Below are positions 1-4,745 of a stretch of DNA of 5,286 nucleotides, piece after piece. The DNA is from Hyphomicrobiales bacterium (GTDB taxonomy: Bacteria; Pseudomonadota; Alphaproteobacteria; Rhizobiales; Beijerinckiaceae), in contig JAQGKN010000651.1 in the NCBI GenBank assembly GCA_028290085.1, forward strand, positions 1 through 5,286, written 5' to 3'. The translations under genes were made by a program, and so were the position numbers. Within the stretch, counting starts at the first letter, position 1. Each line of letters opens with the position of its first letter. The notes below the pieces were generated by a model. It did no database searches. It saw only the letters and a list, made by a program, of their open reading frames with translations, and was not told the origin of the DNA.

Positions 1-61
1 GAATGAAGAAATGTTCGAAGCGGTCCTCGCTGGCGTGCTTCATGGACTCGGCATCGGTCAC
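1..61 (-). CDS. Possible N-terminal end of a minus-strand gene, cut by the window edge
   Basis: Reading leftward from a GTG at 61-59, the frame gives VTDAESMKHASEDRFEHFFI and leaves the window still open. About 16 of 20 codons end in G or C, which is the codon habit of the clear genes here and better than any frame on the other strand. An in-frame ATG at 43-41 is an alternative start. No convincing ribosome binding site precedes either. I do not recognise the family. A competing reading is a plus-strand frame at 2-97 ending in TGA, which would suit the plus-strand terminator just downstream but has poorer codon use. Coding in one of these two frames is plausible; the strand is uncertain. Confidence 0.3.
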   Translation of the reverse strand, partial: MTDAESMKHASEDRFEHFFI

Positions 62-144
62 TTGACATTAACCCGTCCTGGACCACATTGGAGTTGATTG
101 CTGGCGGCTTCGGCCGTTCAGCCTCAAGACCCTGCAAGGGGCAG

Positions 145-180
145 ACCCCGCTAGGCGAACCAAGCCGGCGGGGTTTTTCT
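145..180 (+). terminator. Rho-independent terminator
   Basis: An outer stem ACCCCGC (145-151) with GCGGGGT (168-174), extended by an inner GGC (154-156) with GCC (164-166), is followed at once by a T-rich run (TTTTTCT, 174-180). The T run lies on the plus strand, so it would stop rightward transcription entering from the left edge. No T run follows the stem on the minus strand. Confidence 0.65.
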
Positions 181-213
181 TTGTCGGCGCCAGCATGCGG
201 CTTTGGGTGAAAG

Positions 214-342
214 ATGACCGAACGCCCCACTCCGCCGGCGCGTACCTTTCCGATGCAAACCGAGATCAGGCGGGCAATTCGCGCTGCCCAAGCCGGCGGA
301 TTGCGTGTCATTCGGATTGAGAGACCGATCGCAGACAACTAG
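214..342 (+). CDS. Small orphan ORF, 42 residues, possibly C-terminally truncated
   Basis: The frame runs from ATG 214 to TAG 340-342. Its core, EIRRAIRAAQAGGLRVIRIE (residues 17-36), looks like a short amphipathic helix followed by a beta strand. From general familiarity, this resembles short helix-strand proteins of unknown function that occur beside integrases in alphaproteobacterial islands, which usually continue with a D-G-x-I strand. Here the core is followed only by RPIADN and a stop, so the C-terminus was probably replaced. The end lies where the minus-strand fragment 327-420 also stops resembling its paralogue, which suggests a recombination or deletion joint near 325. The ribosome binding site is weak (GGGTGA just upstream). 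No function is assigned; it could be a relic. Confidence 0.45.
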   Translation: MTERPTPPARTFPMQTEIRRAIRAAQAGGLRVIRIERPIADN

Positions 343-420
343 CAAGCGCTCCTGACCCTCCCGCTCTAAATCGCCCAGAGTTCTTAAACTACGCCGGCGA
401 ATGTATTTCCACTTCGTCAC
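327..420 (-). pseudogene. Truncated paralogue of the adjacent CxxC small protein
   Basis: From GTG at 420-418 the frame reads VTKWKYIRRRSLRTLGDLEREG and onward to L-L-V-V-C (Cys about residue 30, bases 333-331). Its segment R-T-L-G-D-L-x-x-E-G-x-x-R-L-L-V-V-C closely matches the protein encoded at 588-463, so the two are paralogous. In the neighbour the cysteine starts a CxxC pair. Here the second cysteine and all that should follow are missing, and the frame runs on into sequence antisense to the 214-342 ORF. The GTG lies shortly after a TAG (428-426) that may be the original stop of the upstream gene, with GGAG upstream as a possible ribosome binding site. An ATG at 459 in the same frame gives a longer but less convincing N-terminus. 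Most likely a decayed gene. Confidence 0.5.
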
Positions 421-462
421 CGGCTCTACTCCACATCGAACTGGAACTTCGCACCGCATCGA

Positions 463-588
463 TCAGAAGCGGAAGAGACGCTCAACAGCATAGCTTCCGG
501 CTCGGTCGCATTTACTGCAGACGACCTGAAGCCGATCAATGCCCTCGGCCTGCAAATCCCCCAGTGTCCTGGCGCTACCTTTCGGCAT
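463..588 (-). CDS. Small CxxC (zinc-ribbon-like) protein, probably truncated by frameshift
   Basis: This 41-residue frame begins MPKGSARTLGDLQAEG, contains V-V-C-S-K-C-D-R-A-G-S-Y (Cys24 and Cys27) and ends in a TGA at 465-463. The start is supported by a near-perfect Shine-Dalgarno AAGGAGG on the minus strand, about eight bases before the ATG. The CxxC pair, followed by a basic/glycine stretch and a V-x-R-L helix, resembles one half of a zinc ribbon. I know similar small proteins of unknown function from alphaproteobacteria, where a second cysteine cluster follows. A shifted frame just past the stop reads RCGAKFQFDVE and ends at TAG 428-426. That looks like the missing C-terminus, so the gene probably carries a frameshift or small deletion near 465-480. 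It is divergent from parA and shares its upstream 8-bp array, so it may be under the same repressor. Function unknown; nucleic-acid binding is only a guess. Confidence 0.6.
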   Translation of the reverse strand: MPKGSARTLGDLQAEGIDRLQVVCSKCDRAGSYAVERLFRF

Positions 589-613
589 GGGGGATACCTC
601 CTTAAAAATAACG

Positions 614-685
614 GATGTTATGATCTCGTAAGCTCGAAAGCTAACAAGAGCGTGAGCTCATAAGCTCATAAGCTAGTGAGGGCAC
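614..685 (+). promoter_or_regulatory. Array of nine tandem 8-bp boxes upstream of parA (putative RHH operator/centromere)
   Basis: Nine contiguous 8-base units start at 614, 622, 630, 638, 646, 654, 662, 670 and 678, and the parA ATG begins at the next position, 686. Examples are GATCTCGT (622), GAGCTCAT (654) and AAGCTCAT (662); the consensus is RAGCTCRT. Column 1 is a purine, column 2 is A and column 7 is a purine in all nine units. The AGCT core gives each box a partial dyad, so the box reads similarly on the other strand. Tandem 8-bp boxes with partial dyads are how MetJ-type RHH repressors bind, and the omega repressor uses 7-bp tandem repeats. An RHH protein is encoded in this operon. 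A TATGAT (-10-like, 619-624) lies in the array with no clear -35. The last unit contains the parA ribosome binding site (GAGGG, 678-682), so binding should block transcription and perhaps translation. Confidence 0.7.
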
Positions 686-1317
686 ATGAAGCAGATACCA
701 CTATGCAATCAGAAGGGCGGCGTCGGCAAAAGCACGCTGGCTGCCAGCTTGGCAGTTGCGGCGCAGGAAGTGGGGGAGACGGTCATTCTCCTCGCCCTAG
801 ACCCGCAGGCATCGATTGACGTCTGGGCGAATGATCGGCCTGCTGAGGCTCCAGCGGTGGCGAGGGTATTGGATGCCCAAGCCTTGCAACTCCCGGCCAT
901 CCTATCCAAGCTTGAGCGCGACGGATACACCTTGGTTATTCTGGATTGCCAAGGCACCGACTCGCCGCTGCTGGCCGAGGTAATGAAGACGGCAACGCTT
1001 TGCCTCATTCCGTCCCGGCCATCCAACGTTGATATTAGGGCTGCCAGACCCACCCTCCGGCAAATTCTCGCCCACAAAACGGCGTTCTGGTTCGTGTTGA
1101 ACCAGTGCGCGCCGTCAGGCTCGCGCACGGCCGAAGCCGCGTCTTCGGGGAGGTCGCGCCGGTCGCCTTGGTCAGCCGGGCCGATTACCAAGATGCCTTC
1201 GCCACAGGGCAGGGGGTCACCGAATATGCTCCGCGCGGGAAAGCAGCCGAGGAAATCCGGCAACTCTGGAAATACGTTGATCGCAAGATGGGAGCAGCAA
1301 GTTTCAAAGCGGCCTAG
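686..1317 (+). pseudogene. parA: ParA-family partition ATPase, type Ib-like, disrupted by a frameshift
   Basis: ParA ATPases bind ATP as DNA-associated dimers and move a DNA-protein partition complex. The deviant Walker A motif KGGVGKST is at residues 10-17 (signature Lys10, catalytic Lys15). The A' motif LDPQAS follows (Asp39), then Walker B V-I-L-D (Asp87) and LIPSRP, a typical ParA strand. The protein begins directly with the Walker A strand and has no N-terminal helix-turn-helix, as in type Ib ParAs that pair with RHH proteins. After N-Q-C-A-P-S-G-S-R-T-A-E-A-A (to about 1140) the frame turns to nonsense. The expected continuation G-E-V-A-P-V, then S-R-A-D-Y-Q-D-A, T-G-Q-G-V-T-E-Y-A-P and K-A-A-E-E-I-R-Q-L-W, is found one frame over, ending at TAG 1315-1317. 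The 632-bp span is one base short of whole codons. GAGGG sits four bases before the ATG. Unless this is a sequencing error, ParA is inactive; read straight through, the frame yields a 288-residue chimera ending in the RHH protein. Confidence 0.85.
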
Positions 1318-1321
1318 CCTG

Positions 1322-1552
1322 ATGCCTAGCCTTGAGGAACCCGTGGCGCCAACGACGTCAGAGCCGGTCCGCACTGCGCCCACGAAGAGCAAGGACCTGC
1401 ACTCGACCACCGTCTATATGCCCAGAGAGCCATTTGAGCGGCTGCGGCTTATGGCCTTCACTCGGCGCAAGTCTATCAATGCACTCATGATGGAAGCCCT
1501 TGATGCAATGTTCGAGCGTGAGGGCAACGCCGAGCGGTTTACAAGGAAATGA
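1322..1552 (+). CDS. Ribbon-helix-helix DNA-binding protein, putative centromere-binding partner of ParA
   Basis: A 76-residue frame starts at ATG 1322, four bases after the parA stop and with no strong ribosome binding site of its own, so translation is probably coupled to parA. Residues 1-27 are a flexible Pro/Thr/Ser/Lys-rich arm. The C-terminal half is a canonical RHH fold: strand STTVYMP (28-34), helix 1 about 37-49 (PFERLRLMAFTRR), the turn K-S, and helix 2 about 52-67 (INALMMEALDAMFERE). RHH dimers put the paired strand into the major groove. ParG- and omega-type partners use such a domain to bind centromere and operator repeats, and a basic unstructured arm to stimulate ParA. Both ends of this locus carry 8-bp box arrays, a fitting target. 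The reading frame equals that of the parA 5' part, so an automatic call may fuse the two; the domain content and spacing argue for a separate gene. It looks intact. Confidence 0.75.
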   Translation: MPSLEEPVAPTTSEPVRTAPTKSKDLHSTTVYMPREPFERLRLMAFTRRKSINALMMEALDAMFEREGNAERFTRK

Positions 1553-1646
1553 GCTTCTAATTTCACGATCTCATGCCATCGTGAGATCGTAATTGAAGGG
1601 CGGTATGCAATCACAATCTCGCAAGTCCATAAGGTCATGAGCTCCG
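1551..1646 (+). promoter_or_regulatory. Second array of twelve degenerate 8-bp boxes downstream of the RHH gene (putative centromere)
   Basis: Twelve consecutive 8-base units start at 1551 and every 8 bases to 1639, beginning inside the RHH stop codon. All twelve begin with a purine, nine have A next, nine have T in column 5, nine have C in column 6 and ten have a purine in column 7. The consensus is R-A-N-N-T-C-R-Y, the same as the upstream array. The best units are GATCTCAT (1567), GAGATCGT (1583), AAGGTCAT (1631) and GAGCTCCG (1639). It is more degenerate than the upstream array, with weak units near 1575, 1591 and 1599. No gene start lies close, so a partition site fits better than an operator. 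Confidence 0.55.
1565..1590. repeat. Perfect 9-bp inverted repeat inside the downstream array
   Basis: ACGATCTCA (1565-1573) and TGAGATCGT (1582-1590) are perfect reverse complements separated by eight bases. The 17-bp distance between arms puts the two half-sites almost two helical turns apart. A second pairing, CACGAT (1564-1569) with ATCGTG (1578-1583), overlaps it. There is no T run after it, so it is not a terminator; it is better read as two array boxes in opposite orientation. Confidence 0.7.
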
Positions 1647-1828
1647 GCCCCTGATCATACTGGCGCAGCGGACATAGCCCCTGAGGATTCGGGAGAATCG
1701 CTCTTAGGCCGCATGTAGCGCAAGCGTTGCATTCTGTGCCCTTGATAGTTCAACGCTGCGCGCAATCCAGACATGACTCTTTAATGCCTTGACCCGACCT
1801 TACGATCTCCGTGCGGAGGAGCAATCAG
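1647..1828. other. Intergenic gap before the c-di-GMP gene
   Basis: No gene is visible. The gap holds a small inverted repeat GATTC (1686-1690) and GAATC (1695-1699), one GATCTC (1804-1809) resembling the array boxes but out of their 8-bp register, and the ribosome binding site GGAGGA (1815-1820). I could not find a convincing -35/-10 pair. A promoter for the PAS-GGDEF-EAL gene should lie here. Confidence 0.4.
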
Positions 1829-3982
1829 TTGGGCCAGCCAAGGTTACCCATGTCGGAGTTTACCGAGAGCCTCGCTGGGGTCAGTTGCGATGGCATCGTT
1901 TTGCTCGATTCCGCAGCCGGTGAGGGTGGGGGATCATCCCCATACGTTCCGGGCGTCTCACGTGACCTAACGGAGGAGAAGTGCGCGCGCGAAGAACTCA
2001 CGTCCGTTTCCAGCTGGCTTCGAACAGTCTTCGAGACGACCACCGATGCCATTTTTGTTCTCGACCGGGAATGGCACTTCCAAGTTCTGAACCGGCGTGC
2101 CTTTGAGCTGCTCCAGGCCGGGAGAGAGTTGGTGGGCCACAATGTATGGGAGGCTTTCCCTGAGCTCGGAGATACAGAGTTCGGCAAGGCTTACAGGCGG
2201 GCCATGGAGTCTGGTGAGCGCGCAATTGTTACCGCTGAATATGAGCCTCTCGGAATTTGGATTGAAGCGCGTGCTTTCCCGTCCGCGGAGGGGCTCACGA
2301 TCTTCTTTCGTGACGTCACCGAGAAGATGCAACTCGAGAAGGATCTTCAGCAAAGCTCAGATAGGCTTCGGCTGGCTCTCGACGCGGGGCGGGTTATCGC
2401 ATGGGAGCATGACGTGAGCACGCGCCGCATCACTTTCTCTGAGAACGTGTCTGGCCTTCTGGGTATGAGCTCGTCGTGTAGCCTTGAGGAATTCAGAGCA
2501 CGAATCCACCCGGACGATGCGGAACTTGCAAAAAGGGCATTGCGCAAGGGATCGCCAGCGCGCTTTCGGTTCTCTGGCCCGGGCGGGCACGAGATTTGGC
2601 TGTCCGCCATGACTGCTGAAGGAAGTGAGCGGTTCCGGCGTTATGGCACGCTGAGCGATGTAACGGATCAAGAGAAGGCGCAGGCCCGTCTCTGGCAAGC
2701 TGCGAACTATGACGATCTGACTGGTCTGCCAAACCGAGCCTTCTTGCAAGCCCACTTGCAAGCAGTTCTCGACAGCAGGGAGCCGTTCTCGCTGCTCTTT
2801 CTCGATCTCGACAACTTCAAGGACGTCAATGACGCGGAAGGCCATGATGCCGGCGATGAACTGCTGAAGGAAGTGGCCCGCCGCGTTCGAGAGTTCATGA
2901 GCGAACACGTGTTCTCGGCGCGTTGCGGAGGCGACGAATTCGCGATGGTCATGAAGGGACGCTCGCCTGCCGAAGTCTTGAAGCTGGTGACGTCCCTCCT
3001 GGATAAACTCCGACTACCTTTCCATTACAAGCAACGCTTGTTTGACTGCCGGGCTTCACTGGGCATTGCTCATTCGCCCGTGGATGGAGAGGACTCGTTT
3101 TCACTTTTGAAGGCCGCAGATCTCGCTCTTTACGGTGCGAAGGGTGAGGGCCGGGATTGCGCTAAAGAATACTCGGCGGAAATGAGAGCCGGGGTCCAAA
3201 GACGTGTGTCCGTGGCCCGGCAGGTTCGGCATGCGATCACCGAAAATCGCATTCTGCCTTACTACCAGCCTAAGGTCTGCCTCCTCAGCGGCCGGGTGAC
3301 AGGGTTCGAAGCTCTTGTCAGAATGCGAGTACCCGGACAGGTTGTCTCCGCGCAGTCGTTTTCAGAAGCTTTCGCCTACCCTGACATCGCATCGGCTTTG
3401 ACCGAGAAAGTTCTGGACGGGGTGATCTCGGACATCTCGTCCTGGACTGATGAGGGCTGTGGATTCGGCCATGTAGCTATCAATCTCGGCCAGGCAGACT
3501 TCACGGTGAACGACATCGCCGCAGAAATTGCATCCAGGCTCAATTCCAGGCAGATCGCAGGAAGTCTCCTCCAGATCGAAGTCACCGAGTCCGTCTTTCT
3601 GGGCCGGTCGGAAGACCGGATCCTGAGCACACTCAAGCGGCTGAAGGCGCTCGGAGTCACCATCGCGCTGGACGATTTTGGAACCGGCTTTGCATCACTC
3701 ACGCATTTGAAGCGCTATCCTGTCGACGTCGTCAAAATCGATCAAAGCTTTGTTCGCGATATGGGAGAAAATGAGCATTCCCGGGCGATTGTCGCGGCGA
3801 TTGTGGGTCTTGGAACCAGTCTTGGCATACAAACAGTCGCCGAGGGGATCGAGGATCCCGGCGCTGTCCGAGTGTTGCGGAAATTGGGCTGTCACACTGG
3901 GCAGGGTTACCTGTTTGCGAAACCTATGCCAGCCTCGCAGGTGCCGGGTTTCTTAGGCGGATGGAGTCCCAAGAAATTCTGA
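1829..3982 (+). CDS. PAS-PAS-GGDEF-EAL cyclic-di-GMP synthase/phosphodiesterase
   Basis: A bifunctional-type second-messenger enzyme of 717 residues, apparently cytoplasmic, with no membrane span seen. The order is a PAC-like tail (G-V-S-R-D-L-T-E-E-K, 42-51), PAS1 (about 59-169), PAS2 (about 178-282), GGDEF (293-449) and EAL (469-709). In GGDEF, YDDLTGLPNR, F-L-D-L-D-N-F-K and intact GGDEF (367-371) are present. The RxxD inhibitory site is absent: those positions (358-361) read S-E-H-V. In EAL, all the usual catalytic residues are visible: Glu494 (EAL), Asn552, Glu584 (E-V-T-E), Asp615-Asp616 in DDFGTGFASL, Lys636, Glu672 and Gln692. So both c-di-GMP synthesis and hydrolysis are possible. 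The start is TTG 1829 because GGAGGA (1815-1820) sits eight bases before it. GTG 1811 would place that site inside the gene, and ATG 1850 (preceded by AAGG) is the other candidate. The PAC tail without its PAS core suggests the N-terminus was shortened. It stands alone with its own upstream gap. Confidence 0.93.
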   Translation: MGQPRLPMSEFTESLAGVSCDGIVLLDSAAGEGGGSSPYVPGVSRDLTEEKCAREELTSVSSWLRTVFETTTDAIFVLDREWHFQVLNRRAFELLQAGRELVGHNVWEAFPELGDTEFGKAYRRAMESGERAIVTAEYEPLGIWIEARAFPSAEGLTIFFRDVTEKMQLEKDLQQSSDRLRLALDAGRVIAWEHDVSTRRITFSENVSGLLGMSSSCSLEEFRARIHPDDAELAKRALRKGSPARFRFSGPGGHEIWLSAMTAEGSERFRRYGTLSDVTDQEKAQARLWQAANYDDLTGLPNRAFLQAHLQAVLDSREPFSLLFLDLDNFKDVNDAEGHDAGDELLKEVARRVREFMSEHVFSARCGGDEFAMVMKGRSPAEVLKLVTSLLDKLRLPFHYKQRLFDCRASLGIAHSPVDGEDSFSLLKAADLALYGAKGEGRDCAKEYSAEMRAGVQRRVSVARQVRHAITENRILPYYQPKVCLLSGRVTGFEALVRMRVPGQVVSAQSFSEAFAYPDIASALTEKVLDGVISDISSWTDEGCGFGHVAINLGQADFTVNDIAAEIASRLNSRQIAGSLLQIEVTESVFLGRSEDRILSTLKRLKALGVTIALDDFGTGFASLTHLKRYPVDVVKIDQSFVRDMGENEHSRAIVAAIVGLGTSLGIQTVAEGIEDPGAVRVLRKLGCHTGQGYLFAKPMPASQVPGFLGGWSPKKF

Positions 3983-4292
3983 ATGCCCCGCGAACTCAAG
4001 CTGGTTTGAAGCGCTGGCATGCTGCCCCGATCTGACGGCCGAGGGCTCGGGCCCGAATGGTTTAAGCCAAGTGGGCAAGCTTCCCTAAGAGCTGGCCGAA
4101 CTGCCAGATGTATTTTCCGCCCCGCGCTTCGCAACCTACCTTCAGGCTGGAACACGAGAGCCGGATTGGTGGGATGGATAGCACCCTCGTTGCGGACGCA
4201 ATCTGCTTCGATGGCCGCAGCGCTCGCGAGGTGCAGCAGCGCACGGCTATACCGAAGTGCGGCCGCCTCCATCACAACCGAATCGGGAGAGC
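3983..4292 (-). pseudogene. Decayed minus-strand coding remnant
   Basis: A TTG at 4296-4294 overlaps the TGA that ends the fragment at 4293-4514, in the four-base TTGA pattern of coupled genes. The frame from it reads LSSPDSVVMEAAALRYSRAL and continues helix-rich and alanine-rich to about 4150. Beyond that, codon use in this frame becomes poor. Another minus-strand frame then has a coding-like stretch, KYIWQFGQLLGKLAHLA, stopping at 4062. The open frame itself continues into the antisense of the c-di-GMP gene, which is not credible as coding. I read this as a frameshifted relic of a small unrecognised gene. The part from about 4060 down to 3983 shows nothing I can name, and no clear terminator for the gene ending at 3982. 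Confidence 0.3.
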
Positions 4293-4514
4293 TCAATTGG
4301 CAAGCTCGCGCACGGGCAGGGTGACGTTGAGCTTTTCGCGGAGCAAGCGGCGCAGGGTGACGGTCGCCGCCTCACCCGCCGAGGCCATCAGGCGATTGTC
4401 GGACGGGCGGCGCGGGGCATCGTTTTCAGCCGAGGCTTCGGGCCGAGTGATCCGCGCGAGGGTCGAGGTAGGGAATTGGCCCGGAGCGAGAGACCGGGGG
4501 CCTCCTCAATTTTG
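4293..4514 (-). pseudogene. C-terminal remnant of an unrecognised conserved-looking gene
   Basis: The last 50 codons of this frame, ending in TGA at 4295-4293, have G or C in the third position in more than 80 percent of cases, the strongest coding signal outside the named genes. The end of the product reads A-T-V-T-L-R-R-L-L-R-E-K-L-N-V-T-L-P-V-R-E-L-A-N, preceded by a Pro/Arg/Ser-rich linker. That layout suits the tail of a larger protein with a final amphipathic helix. Going upstream, the frame meets a stop near 4515 with no ATG, GTG or TTG before the internal ATG at M-A-S-A-G-E-A. The body of the gene is therefore missing, or a 31-residue peptide would be all that is made. Its stop overlaps a possible TTG start of the next minus-strand frame. 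I cannot name the family. Confidence 0.5.
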
Positions 4515-4520
4515 AGAAGG
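4501..4520. repeat. Short inverted repeat at the broken end of the minus-strand fragment
   Basis: CCTCCTCAA (4501-4509) pairs with TTGAGAAGG (4512-4520) with one mismatch and a TT centre. The inner CTCAATTTTGAG is perfect. It lies exactly where the coding signal of the 4293-4514 remnant stops, so it could be an operator left behind or a footprint of the event that removed the rest of the gene. The short loop and absent T run argue against a terminator. Confidence 0.4.
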
Positions 4521-4574
4521 GGTATGCCGGGAATTCAGTTGACCCTTTGTTGGCCGCTCTGACCCGACCGCAAC

Positions 4575-4599
4575 TTGATTTCCGTTGATATCAAATCAA
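4575..4599. promoter_or_regulatory. Nested palindrome, candidate operator
   Basis: TTGATTT (4575-4581) and AAATCAA (4593-4599) are reverse complements, and a perfect 10-bp palindrome TTGATATCAA (4585-4594) lies between and overlaps the right arm. The AT-rich block stands out against the GC-rich surroundings, about 150 bases before the 4746 gene. A transcription-factor site is likely but the factor is unknown. The half-sites resemble FNR/FixK boxes, but the four-base spacing those require is not present. Confidence 0.4.
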
Positions 4600-4702
4600 A
4601 GCCAGCGACGCATGCCAAGTGTACGTATTTCGTCCGGTTGGTCGACGCCCTCGCGTATGTGCGCCCGCACGTGAGACAATACTGCGGCGTTCACGCTTGT
4701 TT

Positions 4703-4722
4703 AGCATTTCACTGATAATGCT
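4703..4722. promoter_or_regulatory. Inverted repeat overlapping a -10-like hexamer
   Basis: AGCATT (4703-4708) and AATGCT (4717-4722) are reverse complements eight bases apart. The right half overlaps GATAAT (4714-4719), one base from the consensus -10 element, about 27 bases before the ATG at 4746. No good -35 hexamer was found at 16-18 bases. A promoter with an overlapping operator is possible. Confidence 0.3.
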
Positions 4723-4745
4723 CAAGGCCACATCTGAAGGCGCGC

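Noticed and set aside
151..459. Single 102-residue minus-strand protein
   Set aside because: Only the segment to about 330 shows coding-like features (a paralogue match). The rest is antisense to the 214-342 ORF and the terminator.
614..685. CRISPR-like repeat array
   Set aside because: The 8-bp units are back to back with no spacers and are far too short; the pattern suits tandem protein-binding boxes.
1133..1150. Programmed ribosomal frameshift in parA
   Set aside because: There is no slippery heptamer or A/T run at the switch point (bases GCCGCGTCTTCGG), so mutation or sequencing error is simpler.
709..1410. Long minus-strand ORF of 233 codons
   Set aside because: It lies antisense to the ParA and RHH genes, which have recognisable motifs; it has no family features of its own.
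1811..1828. GTG 1811 as the start of the c-di-GMP gene
   Set aside because: It has no ribosome binding site of its own, and the strong GGAGGA would lie inside the coding region, correctly spaced for TTG 1829.
3983..4070. Terminator after the c-di-GMP gene
   Set aside because: GC-rich stretches and short inverted segments are present, but no stem followed by a T run was found.
4108..4515. Plus-strand ORF of 135 codons
   Set aside because: It is complementary to the minus-strand remnant with strong third-position G/C bias; the Arg/Ser-rich product looks like a shadow translation.
4521..4565. Terminal repeats of an IS21-type insertion sequence (AATTCAGTTGACCC-like segment)
   Set aside because: The resemblance is from memory only; there is no transposase gene, no matching second end and no target duplication in the window.
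4575..4599. FNR/FixK binding site
   Set aside because: The TTGAT and ATCAA half-sites are present, but spaced by zero, five or ten bases, not the required four.
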